Shown here piece by piece: positions 1-7,878 of a DNA stretch of 64,000 bases. This stretch comes from an uncultured Oscillospiraceae bacterium (lineage in GTDB: Bacteria; Bacillota; Clostridia; Oscillospirales; Acutalibacteraceae). Each line of letters begins with the position of its first letter. The first letter of the stretch is position 1. The notes beneath the pieces are model-generated. The model saw nothing but the letters and a program-made list of their open reading frames with translations, was not told where the DNA came from and did no database searches. Position numbers and translations under genes: made by a program. The stretch spans positions 1 to 64,000 of the forward strand of contig USGT01000004.1 of assembly GCA_900554335.1 (NCBI GenBank), read 5' to 3'.

Positions 1-127
1 AAAAAAGTGCCATCTCTAGCACTTCGTGTTTATCAAATATATCAAGACCATGCAATTTATATTTACTTTTTACTCTTTGCCGGTGGTTTTCGTGCAGGTT
101 TGGCGCTTTCTTCGCTTTTTGGTTCAT
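1..127 (-). CDS. radC: RadC/UPF0758-family protein, N-terminal fragment (runs off left edge)
   Basis: An open frame on the minus strand starts at the ATG ending at 127 and runs off the window. The about 42 visible residues contain ENHRQRVKSKY followed by GLDIFDKHEVLEMALF, matching the N-terminal helix-hairpin-helix part of RadC proteins (typically HRQRLKxRF...GLDxFxxHEVLELLLF). Family members carry a C-terminal JAB/MPN metal-binding domain, which lies outside the window. RadC was once linked to DNA repair but its role is unsettled. A GGAAGTG stretch upstream could serve as ribosome-binding site. The match is short, so the call rests on the N-terminal motif only. Confidence 0.7.
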   Translation of the reverse strand, partial: MNQKAKKAPNLHENHRQRVKSKYKLHGLDIFDKHEVLEMALF

Positions 128-173
128 TGTTTTAATTTTCACTTCCGATAATTAGTTAAAAATAGGGGAGGAA

Positions 174-189
174 CCTGCCGAGTGGCAGG
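174..189 (-). terminator. Hairpin between the 196-1209 gene and radC
   Basis: Perfect 6-bp stem CCTGCC/GGCAGG with a 4-nt loop just past the stop of the upstream minus-strand gene. The T-run on the minus strand is interrupted, so termination efficiency is uncertain. It belongs to the family of CCTGC-type hairpins found behind several genes here. Confidence 0.5.
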
Positions 190-195
190 CGATTT

Positions 196-1209
196 TTAGT
201 TTAATGCTTTTATTTCTTCCATTATCAATTTTTGCGGTATTCTTTCGATTATTTCTAGTTTGCTTATTGCTTCAATCAGTGTTTCCGATGCTGCTTTTTT
301 GCTTTTTTCCGCTTGAATCTGGCTTTTTATTAAATCTTCATATTTATCTATGGCTTCCAAGTATTCTTTCTTTTCGGTTGGATTTATTTTTTCTTTTTTA
401 TCAACTTTATTTTTTAATTCTATTATTTTCTTTTCGACGTCAATTTTTTCTATTTTCAGCAAAGTTTTGTTGAATTTAGTCAAAGCAAGGTTCTTTTTCG
501 CCCTGAAAATATTCAGCGTTATTTTTATCATACTTTTTATTTCATAGTCGTTTGTAGAACCTATCATATTTTCCAAATCCGCTATTTTTTGATCCAAATT
601 CAAGCGATTTGATGTTTCGAGCATTTTCATTAAATTCGTTCTTGCAGTTTTAATTTTTTCTAATTTTTCGTGCAATCTTTCTTTGGCTAAGTTTATTACT
701 CGGAATTTAGAATTTAAAAAATTCATTACTATTTCCAGGTATTTTTCTTTTTTGGTTTCTTGCGAAAGAGCTCGGTTAACCAGCACTTCTCTTATTTCGT
801 TTAGTGTGTCTCCGACCACTAAAGTGCCAGTGCTGCAAATTTCTTCTATATTTTCTTCTGTTAAATTTTCGGCCAAATTTTCATCCATGATTTCTTGAGT
901 GGTTTCTATGTAAATCCGCATGGAATTAAACCAGTTGTTCACGTTTCTATCTATTCTTATGAGATTAATGAAGTTAAGTGTACGAGATATGGCGGTGTTT
1001 GGCGAGTGTTCAATGTTTGTTACTAAATTTTTCATATCTTCGAGTGTAAACATGGCGCCCGTTCTTGCGCTAAAAATGGGTTTAGAGTGCGGTTCACTTG
1101 CCGTAGGTGCTGCATTTACCTTGGCGCAGTTTAGGTTGTTAAAAAATGAAAAAGCCATAAAATATGCTGTTGAAATTGAAATGATTTTTTTAAAATTAAG
1201 TAATTTCAT
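196..1209 (-). CDS. Secreted coiled-coil protein, paralogue of the 1357-3483 product
   Basis: A 337-residue protein of unknown function. The N-terminus is a Sec signal peptide: basic start, hydrophobic stretch, and an AxA-type site near VNA-AP around residue 33. The mature part is largely charged helix with predicted coiled coil (Lys/Glu-rich from about residue 160). It aligns with the neighbouring 708-residue protein: both begin the mature chain with APxASEP, then an FTxxDM box, a conserved Trp near residue 90, a GxTLNxIR motif, and MI/MVxxTLNxxxAKxxLA. It lacks the C-terminal amphipathic tail of its two neighbours. A perfect consensus promoter lies upstream (1248-1276). No known domain recognised. 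A surface or exported structural protein or effector is an inference from export and location. Confidence 0.75.
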   Translation of the reverse strand: MKLLNFKKIISISTAYFMAFSFFNNLNCAKVNAAPTASEPHSKPIFSARTGAMFTLEDMKNLVTNIEHSPNTAISRTLNFINLIRIDRNVNNWFNSMRIYIETTQEIMDENLAENLTEENIEEICSTGTLVVGDTLNEIREVLVNRALSQETKKEKYLEIVMNFLNSKFRVINLAKERLHEKLEKIKTARTNLMKMLETSNRLNLDQKIADLENMIGSTNDYEIKSMIKITLNIFRAKKNLALTKFNKTLLKIEKIDVEKKIIELKNKVDKKEKINPTEKKEYLEAIDKYEDLIKSQIQAEKSKKAASETLIEAISKLEIIERIPQKLIMEEIKALN

Positions 1210-1247
1210 TACAAAACCTGCCTTTTAAAAAATTAGTTTATGTTCTT

Positions 1248-1276
1248 ATTATATTAATAAATCATTAATTTGTCAA
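1248..1276 (-). promoter_or_regulatory. Promoter of the 196-1209 gene
   Basis: On the minus strand TTGACA and TATAAT are separated by exactly 17 nt, a full sigma-A consensus. The -35 region continues AATTAATG, identical to the neighbouring 1357-3483 gene, so the two promoters were probably duplicated with their genes. Confidence 0.8.
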
Positions 1277-1324
1277 TGAAATTTAATAAGCTTTCACAAC
1301 AATTTTTTAGCTTAAAATAAAAAA

Positions 1325-1346
1325 TCACCTGCCATTTAGCAGGTGA
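1325..1346 (-). terminator. Intrinsic terminator of the 1357-3483 gene
   Basis: Perfect 8-bp stem TCACCTGC/GCAGGTGA with a 6-nt loop, followed on the minus strand by a run of six T. It lies directly beyond the stop codon at 1357. Confidence 0.85.
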
Positions 1347-1356
1347 AATTGCAAGA

Positions 1357-3483
1357 TTATTTGCGCAAGAAGTGGATGAGTCTTCCAAGCAGAGGCAATT
1401 TTTCGAGTAAATCTAAAATAAACGACCAGAAAGATTTTTTCTTTTTTGCTTTTTCTGCTTTGCGCTCTTTTTTCTCTTGTTTAGAGTTGTTGGCTACTAG
1501 TTCCAGCTTTTCTTTTGCAGTTTCTTCGAGTTTGATTTCTTCGGGTGTTTCTGCATTTTCTTTTGTTTCTGGGGCGCTTTCGGCAAGTGTTTCTGATTCT
1601 GCTTGCTCGAGGTTTTCGGTTTCTATTTTTGCAGTTTCTGCAGGTTTGATTTTCATTGGTATTCCCAAAGATTCGCTAACTGCCTTTAAATATTCTTCCC
1701 TTGGGAGGCCGTTCATAATGAGTTGCCTCAGTTTGCCTAATATTCCGGCGATGGGTAAGGTGTCGAGTTTTTTAGCTACTGCTGCTTTTTCTTCATCTGT
1801 GAAATCTTCAGTTAAAACATAAAAACCTTTTTCAAATTCATCCAAACATGCATACCAAAGGGCTCTGTTTCCTTCAGTATCAATAAAATCACATATTTCA
1901 GCCATTTTTCTTTCGAATTTTTCTTGCGATTTTTCAGTTTTCATTAATTCATTTAAATCTTTGAATGTGAAGGGATTTTCATTAGTGTTAAATTGCTCTA
2001 GTGCATTTAAAAACTCTTTTTCTGCTGATTCCTGGTTAGCTTTTGCTATTTCCTTTTTTACCTGTGCGTCTTTTTGTTTTTCCTGCGCAGTTTCATATTT
2101 CTTTTTCCATCTTTCAGTTTCATCTTTATATGTTTCCAATGTTTCCATTTCTGCGGCAATGTTTTTATTTACATCATTTACCATAGATGTGCTAACTTCC
2201 GCTATGAGTAGGTTTTCTTTTGCTTTAAGCGCTTCAGTAGCGATGTTTATTATTTCTTGTGCTTCAGGTTCAGTGGCATTTGCTTTCATTTCTTCTATGG
2301 TTTTTGATACTTCTTCAAATGTGCTTAGATCTGCTGATTTTATCATGTCTTTTAAATCAGATTTTAATTTTCCTGTGTCTTGCAATTTTTTTGTGATGCT
2401 GGAAGCATTGCCTCCTTGAGTTTTGGCTATGTTTTCAAAGTAATCTATTTTTTCTCTCAGGCTTTTTGGTCTTGTTTCAAGGATTTTTTTGCGGTTTTTT
2501 ACTTTGATTTCTTTTTTTTCAAATTCTCTTAGTTTTTCCATCAATATTTTTCCTGGAGACTTTGTTACTACTACTTCAAAACTTTCTTTTGCAAGTGAAA
2601 AAGCTTCTTTTTTTGCTTTTCTGTTTTCTTCCGCTACTTTTTGTTTGTTAATGTCTTCTTCGTGTTCTTGAATTGAGTATAGAGCATTGCCTTTAGTTTT
2701 TTCAATAATTAAATTTTTTGCTTCAAATTCCCTAGACTCGGCTGTTGCAAGTTCCTCTTTAGCTTTTAAAACGTTCAAAGTTGCTTCCACCATATCTTTT
2801 ATGATGGGGTCTTTTATTTCTGAGCGAATTTCTTCTGAATTATTTATCATTTCTCTTAAATTTTTAATGTCATTTATGCTATGCAGTTGTTTGAGTTTTT
2901 CTGTGGCGGAATATAGAATGTTTCTCACTTTTACAACTTTTTCGAGCTTTTTAAAGGGAGACTCTGTGTAGTTGCTTGCCATACCGAGGGAATTTTGCAT
3001 GAATTTTTTTACTTCTTTGAGGCTTATTTCTGTTTCTAAAGAAGGGTCAGCTTCTAAAGATTTTCTAATTTGGTTAAGCGTATTGCCGATTGGCAGATAT
3101 TTGCCTCCCAGGCCTTCTAAATCTTTTACGATAAGATTATCTGACTGCTCGCCGCATGTGATGATTGCAAATGTATCGAAAAAAACGCACATTGTTTCCT
3201 TCCATTTTTCTATGCTTTTATCAACTTTTAGGAGATTGAATAAATTAGGAACATAATCAACCAGTTTTTTGATGTCTGTGGTTGTGGTCTCATAGTAAGC
3301 TGCAAAGTTTATCATGTCTCCAAAGGTGAATTCAATTTCATTTTCCTTTGAAGCGTTAATTCTTGGCTCGCTTGCTCTTGGCGCAGCGCTTACTTTAACC
3401 GAGCTCAAACTTCCAAGGCTTGAAAGAACTGTTAAAGATGCCATTGAAGCTGAAAAAGTTTTTTTGAAATTATGTGATTTCAT
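1357..3483 (-). CDS. Large secreted coiled-coil protein with C-terminal amphipathic tail
   Basis: A 708-residue protein of unknown function. It has a Sec signal peptide (FKKTFSASMASLTVLSSLG core, cleavage near VSA-AP at about 33). The mature protein is nearly all charged alpha helix with long coiled-coil stretches (about 190-530), then an acidic Glu/Ala-rich segment (about 620-660), a KKKK cluster and a C-terminal helix ending LPLLGRLIHFLRK. That ending is shared with the 3660-4574 protein (LPLVGKLFKFLFK), which is otherwise unrelated beyond its signal peptide. The N-terminal 250 residues are paralogous to the 196-1209 protein. It has its own promoter and terminator. The tail could bind membrane or cell wall (inference). 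Confidence 0.8.
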   Translation of the reverse strand: MKSHNFKKTFSASMASLTVLSSLGSLSSVKVSAAPRASEPRINASKENEIEFTFGDMINFAAYYETTTTDIKKLVDYVPNLFNLLKVDKSIEKWKETMCVFFDTFAIITCGEQSDNLIVKDLEGLGGKYLPIGNTLNQIRKSLEADPSLETEISLKEVKKFMQNSLGMASNYTESPFKKLEKVVKVRNILYSATEKLKQLHSINDIKNLREMINNSEEIRSEIKDPIIKDMVEATLNVLKAKEELATAESREFEAKNLIIEKTKGNALYSIQEHEEDINKQKVAEENRKAKKEAFSLAKESFEVVVTKSPGKILMEKLREFEKKEIKVKNRKKILETRPKSLREKIDYFENIAKTQGGNASSITKKLQDTGKLKSDLKDMIKSADLSTFEEVSKTIEEMKANATEPEAQEIINIATEALKAKENLLIAEVSTSMVNDVNKNIAAEMETLETYKDETERWKKKYETAQEKQKDAQVKKEIAKANQESAEKEFLNALEQFNTNENPFTFKDLNELMKTEKSQEKFERKMAEICDFIDTEGNRALWYACLDEFEKGFYVLTEDFTDEEKAAVAKKLDTLPIAGILGKLRQLIMNGLPREEYLKAVSESLGIPMKIKPAETAKIETENLEQAESETLAESAPETKENAETPEEIKLEETAKEKLELVANNSKQEKKERKAEKAKKKKSFWSFILDLLEKLPLLGRLIHFLRK

Positions 3484-3523
3484 TATAAAACCTACCCTTT
3501 TAAAAAAATTAATTTACGTTCTT

Positions 3524-3551
3524 AATATATTAAAAAACATTAATTTGTCAA
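3524..3551 (-). promoter_or_regulatory. Promoter of the 1357-3483 gene
   Basis: Minus-strand TTGACA, 16-nt spacer, TATATT. Sequence after the -35 hexamer (AATTAATG) is the same as at the 196-1209 gene. Confidence 0.7.
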
Positions 3552-3627
3552 GAGTGCTGTGTATGCTTGCATAATGTTCTTATTTTAAAGTTTAAAAATT
3601 AAGAATCAAGTTTTAAGAAATAAAAAA

Positions 3628-3648
3628 CACCTGCCACTATGGCAGGTG
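3628..3648 (-). terminator. Intrinsic terminator of the 3660-4574 gene
   Basis: Perfect 8-bp stem CACCTGCC/GGCAGGTG, 5-nt loop, followed on the minus strand by six T. Same hairpin family as at 1325 and 23808. Confidence 0.85.
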
Positions 3649-3659
3649 AGTAGATAATG

Positions 3660-4574
3660 TTATTTAAATAGAAATTTGAAAAGTTTTCCGACCAAAGGTA
3701 ATTTTTTGAGGAAATTTAAAATCTTATTTAATAAAGATTCTTTTTCTTTTGCAGGTGCAGTTGATTCTTCTTTTGTTTCTTCGGCAGAGCTTTCTATTTC
3801 AATTAGTGGAGTTCCTTCAGCAGGTGTTTCTGTTTGTGCTTCTTCGGTAGAATCATTTACTACAGGCTCAACTTTTGCAGCTTCTTCAGCAGGTGTTTCT
3901 GCTTGTGTTTCTTCGGTAGAGCTTTCTACTATAGGTTCAGCTTTTGCAGCAGGTTTTTCTGTTTGTGTTTCTTCAGTAGAGCTTTCTACTACAGGTTCAA
4001 CTTTTGCAGTTTCTTTAGCAGATGCTTCTGCTTGTGCTTCTTCGGTAGAATCATTTACTACAGGCTCAACTTTTGCAGTTCCTTCAGCAGGTGCTTCTGT
4101 TTGTGTTTCTTTAGCAGAATCATTTGCTACAAGCTTAGTATTTTTTAAATAACTTTCTACAATCAAATTAAACATATATTCTATGGTTGCTTTTTGTTCT
4201 GCAGGTTTTTCTATTGAGCAAATATTTTTTATCCATTCCATAAAAGAAGGTTCTTGAACATCTAAAAAAATCGCTTTTTCTTTTTCCTCTATTTTTGTGC
4301 TATATTGGCCTAATTCTTCTTCCATTACTTTGTGAAGAGTGTTTTTAAATTTTTCTGCGACTTCTTGGTTTGATTCATTAAAGGTTACAAAAAAGTTATG
4401 CCCTTGGTAGGAAAATCCTATGCCATAACGACCCTCAGATTTAGTACTATTAGCTTGTACTTCAGGATCTTGAGCATAAATTTTAGTTGAAATTGAGCCG
4501 CTTAAAGTTGAAAGAGCTGTTAAAGATGCTAATGAAGTTGATAAAATTTTTTTAAAGCTTTTTGAGTTTTTCAT
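3660..4574 (-). CDS. Secreted repeat protein with acidic Thr/Ser/Glu repeats and C-terminal amphipathic tail
   Basis: A 304-residue protein of unknown function. The ATG at 4574 is preferred: AAGGAG sits 8 nt upstream, whereas the GTG 9 nt further up touches that site. Residues 1-35 form a Sec signal peptide sharing the FKK-x-S-x-S-x-ASLT-x-LS pattern with the two proteins downstream. The mature N-terminal third is globular-looking. The middle holds about six tandem 20-23-residue units of the type VEPVV-x-x-STEE-x-Q-x-E-x-PAE. The end, LNFLKKLPLVGKLFKFLFK, matches the tail of the 708-residue neighbour. Low-complexity acidic repeats plus an amphipathic helix suggest a cell-surface or exported linker protein (inference). 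Confidence 0.75.
   Translation of the reverse strand: MKNSKSFKKILSTSLASLTALSTLSGSISTKIYAQDPEVQANSTKSEGRYGIGFSYQGHNFFVTFNESNQEVAEKFKNTLHKVMEEELGQYSTKIEEKEKAIFLDVQEPSFMEWIKNICSIEKPAEQKATIEYMFNLIVESYLKNTKLVANDSAKETQTEAPAEGTAKVEPVVNDSTEEAQAEASAKETAKVEPVVESSTEETQTEKPAAKAEPIVESSTEETQAETPAEEAAKVEPVVNDSTEEAQTETPAEGTPLIEIESSAEETKEESTAPAKEKESLLNKILNFLKKLPLVGKLFKFLFK
3762..4122 (-). repeat. In-gene tandem repeats (about six units)
   Basis: Within the 3660-4574 gene, units of roughly 60-69 nt encode variants of DSTEEAQ/SSTEETQ followed by a Pro-Ala-Glu stretch and VEPVV. DNA of neighbouring units is nearly identical, so length variation between strains is likely. Confidence 0.8.
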
Positions 4575-4609
4575 GCAATTCACTCCTTGAAAAATTATTT
4601 CATAGTATT

Positions 4610-4638
4610 ATTGTATTACTAAAATGTTAATATGTCAA
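4610..4638 (-). promoter_or_regulatory. Promoter of the 3660-4574 gene
   Basis: Minus-strand TTGACA, 17-nt spacer, TACAAT, followed about 30 nt later by the AAGGAG ribosome-binding site of the gene. Confidence 0.75.
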
Positions 4639-4769
4639 TATGCATATTTTAAAAAAAATTAATGTTTTCGAAACAGTTGGATTTTCAAATATTTGAATTT
4701 ACACGCCATGCAATTTGATTTATAATTTAAACAGAAAATTAAAAGCAAGAGGTGGCAAAATTTATTTAA

Positions 4770-5753
4770 ATGAAAAAAGTTACAGTTACTAAAAACGATG
4801 AAAACAAAAGACTAGACTCATTTTTGCAAAAATTTATTTACGGCATGCCCATGAGCCTTGTTTACAAATATATAAGAAAGAAAAGAATCAAAGTAAATGG
4901 CAAGCGTGAAAAGGAATCTTACAGATTAAAAGCCGGGGATTTAATAGAGCTTTATATAAATGATGAATTTTTCGAAGATAAATCTTTTAAATGGGAATTT
5001 AAAAATAGCAGTTTTAACCTTGATGTTATTTATGAAGACGAAAATATAATAATCGTGAATAAGCCTGCGGGGATGATAGTCCACCCCGACAAAGAAAAAA
5101 GCAGCGATAACCTCATAAACAGGATTAAAAATTACCTTTTTAAAAAAGGCGAGTATAACCCCGAAAGTGAAAATTGCTTTGCTCCTTCGCTTGTTAACAG
5201 GATCGACAGAAACACGTCAGGGCTTGTTATTGCAGCAAAAAATGCCGCATCGCTTGCGGTTTTAAATGAAAAAATGAAAGAAAGAGAAATAAATAAATCT
5301 TATGTTTGCATAGTTCTTGGCAAAATGAGCAAAAAATCGGAGCTTCTAAAAGGATTTCTTTTCAAAAACGAAGCTGAAAATAAAGTTTACATAAGTAGCC
5401 GCAGGGAATCGGAGGATTTCAAAACGATTCTCACTAAATATGATGTTATTTCAAGCGGCAAAGATTTTTCGCTTTTAAAAGTGGCTCTTTTAACTGGCAG
5501 AACTCACCAAATTCGCGCACATTTGGCATCTATCGGTCACCCGATTCTTGGAGACGGAAAATACGGCAAAAACTCGGTTAACAAAGCTTTTGGGTATAAA
5601 TATCAAGCACTGTGCTCTTTTAAAATAGAGTTTAATTTCGAAAAAAATGCGGGGAATCTCCAGTATTTAAACGGCAAAAAAACAATTTTACCTGAAGAAA
5701 AAATTTGGTTTATTAAAGATTTTTATGAAAAGTTAAAAATTGAAAAATCTTGA
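4770..5753 (+). CDS. RluA-family 23S rRNA pseudouridine synthase (RluC/RluD-like)
   Basis: A 327-residue cytoplasmic enzyme that isomerises uridines to pseudouridine in large-subunit rRNA. An S4 RNA-binding domain spans about 10-72 (KRLDSFL...IKVNGK). The catalytic domain starts near 83. Catalytic Asp146 sits in NRIDRNTSGL (usual HRLDxxTSGL), and TGRTHQIRAHLA follows near 240. Length is normal for RluC/RluD types. Which uridines are modified cannot be read from sequence. A GAGGTGG lies about 14 nt before the ATG. The 3' end overlaps the convergent spoIIM-like gene by 21 bp. Confidence 0.9.
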   Translation: MKKVTVTKNDENKRLDSFLQKFIYGMPMSLVYKYIRKKRIKVNGKREKESYRLKAGDLIELYINDEFFEDKSFKWEFKNSSFNLDVIYEDENIIIVNKPAGMIVHPDKEKSSDNLINRIKNYLFKKGEYNPESENCFAPSLVNRIDRNTSGLVIAAKNAASLAVLNEKMKEREINKSYVCIVLGKMSKKSELLKGFLFKNEAENKVYISSRRESEDFKTILTKYDVISSGKDFSLLKVALLTGRTHQIRAHLASIGHPILGDGKYGKNSVNKAFGYKYQALCSFKIEFNFEKNAGNLQYLNGKKTILPEEKIWFIKDFYEKLKIEKS

Positions 5754-6374
5754 AAACATCATCATGAAACAAACATCAAGCCCCGATGACATAACCAGCA
5801 AAATGAGGCAATAGCCCGATTTTCTAAGGTGTTTTTTAAGGCTTTCTTTGATGTTTTCTTCGGTTTCTTTTGCAAGAACGGTTTTGGCCAGTTTGAAAGA
5901 AAACCTCATGCAGTTTGCCGCGAAAAAAGTGACAGCAACGGAAGAAACGAAAATTCCTGGCAGGAGAATGAGAATGTAAAAAGCAATGCCTTTCAGGCCG
6001 TAAATTAAATAGAGATATCCTGCCGTGAGGCCAAGGCTGAAGCCTTTGAAAGAAATAATAAGCGGGATGAAAAAAGTTCCAAGGCACGAAAACGCAGAAA
6101 GTTCCAAAACAATTCCAAACGAGCCGAGCATAGCAAGCGAAGAAGAAAAAACCTGGAGGCTTGACTGAGAAAGTTTTTCTTTGAAATCGCTAAGGAACAA
6201 AAAGTTAAGCTTGTAAATGTAATCCATATTAAGCGAAGAAACCGAAACCGAGCCCGCAATCATGCTGATTATCAAGCACAAAAACAGGAAGATAATAGTT
6301 TTTCGGGTTTTCAAAATTTTTATAATGTCGTATTTTTGCAGTAGTGTTTTAGCGTTTATTATAGCGTGTGTCAT
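5733..6374 (-). CDS. spoIIM: Stage II sporulation protein M-like membrane protein
   Basis: A 213-residue integral membrane protein with about five transmembrane stretches. The central part (FKGFSLGLTAGYLY, then GIAFYILILLPGIF) matches the SpoIIM/DUF95 family. In sporulating Firmicutes SpoIIM joins SpoIID and SpoIIP in the peptidoglycan-remodelling complex that drives engulfment of the forespore. AAGGAG precedes the ATG by 5 nt. It is monocistronic and converges on the pseudouridine synthase with a 21-bp overlap. Other sporulation genes in the window (spo0A, spoIVB, spmAB) support the assignment, though DUF95 also includes non-sporulation proteins. Confidence 0.8.
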   Translation of the reverse strand: MTHAIINAKTLLQKYDIIKILKTRKTIIFLFLCLIISMIAGSVSVSSLNMDYIYKLNFLFLSDFKEKLSQSSLQVFSSSLAMLGSFGIVLELSAFSCLGTFFIPLIISFKGFSLGLTAGYLYLIYGLKGIAFYILILLPGIFVSSVAVTFFAANCMRFSFKLAKTVLAKETEENIKESLKKHLRKSGYCLILLVMSSGLDVCFMMMFSRFFNF

Positions 6375-6444
6375 AATTGCTCCTTAAATTTTTACATCTT
6401 TTTTTATTTGTTGTTTTAATATCTATGAAGCGGAGGGCCGGAGT

Positions 6445-6873
6445 ATGAATGATTTTTCAGAAAAAGAAATCAAAAAAGAAGAAAACAAAAAAGAAAGCGA
6501 AAAAGAAAATAAAAGTGAAAACTTAAGCGCAAGGATTTTAATTGCTCTCGCGCTTTTTATGGCTGCGGGGCTTGTTGGTTACAATGCCTTTTTCAGCAAA
6601 AGCGCTGTTGAAATAAGCGAAAGTTTAGTAGCAGCCGAAACTTTGGGACAAAACCAAGAAACAAAAAGCGAAAATAAAAATGAAGCTGTGAACATAAACA
6701 CGGCTTCATCGGAGGAACTTGAAAAACTAAGCGGAATTGGAAAAGCCATGGCGAAAAGAATAATTGACTACAGGGAAACACACGGCGGCTTTGCAAATAA
6801 AGAAGAAATAATGAACGTGAAGGGAATAGGCAAGAAAGTTTTCGAGAATATAAAGAACAATATTTGCGTTTAG
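6445..6873 (+). CDS. comEA: ComEA-like helix-hairpin-helix DNA-binding protein
   Basis: A 142-residue membrane-anchored protein. Residues 1-29 are a Lys/Glu-rich tail, 30-50 a single transmembrane helix, 51-82 a linker, and 83-142 tandem helix-hairpin-helix motifs (VNINTASSEELEKLSGIGK, later MNVKGIGKKVFENIKN). This is the ComEA layout, in which the external HhH domain binds double-stranded DNA for natural transformation. No ComEC or ComEB is adjacent, so competence is not shown by this window. GGAGGGCCGGAG precedes the ATG. Confidence 0.85.
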   Translation: MNDFSEKEIKKEENKKESEKENKSENLSARILIALALFMAAGLVGYNAFFSKSAVEISESLVAAETLGQNQETKSENKNEAVNINTASSEELEKLSGIGKAMAKRIIDYRETHGGFANKEEIMNVKGIGKKVFENIKNNICV

Positions 6874-6911
6874 CTTTACTTATTTGCGAAAAAACCTTAT
6901 TATAGTTATAC

Positions 6912-6930
6912 GAATACTATTTGTGAGGTT
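6912..6930. promoter_or_regulatory. Possible operator upstream of znuA
   Basis: An inverted repeat ATAGT-N9-ACTAT lies in the short gap between comEA and znuA, close before the ribosome-binding site. A zinc-responsive repressor site would fit the genes, but the sequence does not match the Bacillus Zur box well. Confidence 0.25.
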
Positions 6931-6937
6931 TTTAAAT

Positions 6938-7855
6938 TTGAAAAAGTTTTCTTTTATATTAGCTATTTTATTTTTAGTTTCTATTTTTTCAGGGTGCAGA
7001 AAAAGTGGTGAGTCCGATTTTAAAATAGTGACTTCATGCTACCCTGTTTATGTTATGACGCTTAATATCGTCAAGGATATTCCCGGTGTTGAAGTCGTGA
7101 ATATGTGCGAAAATAACACAGGTTGCCTGCATAATTTCCAGCTTAGATCGGACGACCTTAAAAAAATTGAAAAATCCTCGGCTTTCGTGATAAACGGCGG
7201 CGGAATGGAGCTTTTTGTTGATAAAATCACAAGCGAGCTGCCGAAGGTTAAAATCGTTGATTCCAGCACAGGCATTGAACTTTTGAAAGACGAATGCCAT
7301 CATCATGAAGACGAAGAAGAAAGCGAGCACGAGCACTGCCACCACGAAGAAAACCCGCACATTTGGATGTCGGTGAGCAACTGCATGAAGCAAGTTGAAA
7401 ACATCAGCAGCGGCCTTGCAAAGCTTGATTCGAGCCATGCTGAGCTTTACGAGAAAAACGCAAAAATTTACACCGAAAAATTAAGTTCTTTGAAAAACAA
7501 AATAATTGCAGGGCTTGAAAACACTACAGATAAAAATATCATAACTTTCCACGAAGCTTTCCCGTATTTTGCTAAAGAATTCGGGCTTAATATCGTTGGA
7601 GTTATAAATCATGAACCCGGCGAAGAACCAACGGTAAAAGAGATTAAAGACACAATTGATCTAATCAAAACCAAAAACGTGAAATGCATTTTCACCGAGC
7701 CTCAATACCCTGAAAACACCGCGAAAACAATTGCATCCGAAACGGGCGTTAGCGTTTATGCGCTTGACCCTGCGGTTACGGGCGACGGCTCAGCAGATTC
7801 TTATTTAAACGCAATGGAAAAGAATTTAGAGGTGCTTGAAAAAGCGCTAAGATAA
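6938..7855 (+). CDS. znuA: Zinc ABC transporter substrate-binding lipoprotein
   Basis: A 305-residue lipoprotein of the ZnuA/TroA (cluster A-1) family that captures zinc outside the cell. The TTG at 6938 is chosen because GAGG lies 9 nt upstream and translation then begins with a clean lipoprotein signal peptide (KKFSFILAILFLVSIFSGC, lipidated Cys20); the open frame itself extends 54 nt further. The likely metal His is in CLHNFQ near 65. A His/Asp/Glu loop spans about 120-137 (CHHHEDEEESEHEHCHHEE), the mark of zinc-type members. The second His is in NPHIWMS. It is first of a znuA-znuC-znuB operon. Confidence 0.9.
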   Translation: MKKFSFILAILFLVSIFSGCRKSGESDFKIVTSCYPVYVMTLNIVKDIPGVEVVNMCENNTGCLHNFQLRSDDLKKIEKSSAFVINGGGMELFVDKITSELPKVKIVDSSTGIELLKDECHHHEDEEESEHEHCHHEENPHIWMSVSNCMKQVENISSGLAKLDSSHAELYEKNAKIYTEKLSSLKNKIIAGLENTTDKNIITFHEAFPYFAKEFGLNIVGVINHEPGEEPTVKEIKDTIDLIKTKNVKCIFTEPQYPENTAKTIASETGVSVYALDPAVTGDGSADSYLNAMEKNLEVLEKALR

Positions 7856-7878
7856 TTTGAAAAAAGGGATTTTGAAAA

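Noticed and set aside
6912..6930. Firm Zur box at znuA
   Set aside because: The inverted repeat has only 5-bp arms and does not match the known Zur consensus; listed only as a weak possible operator.
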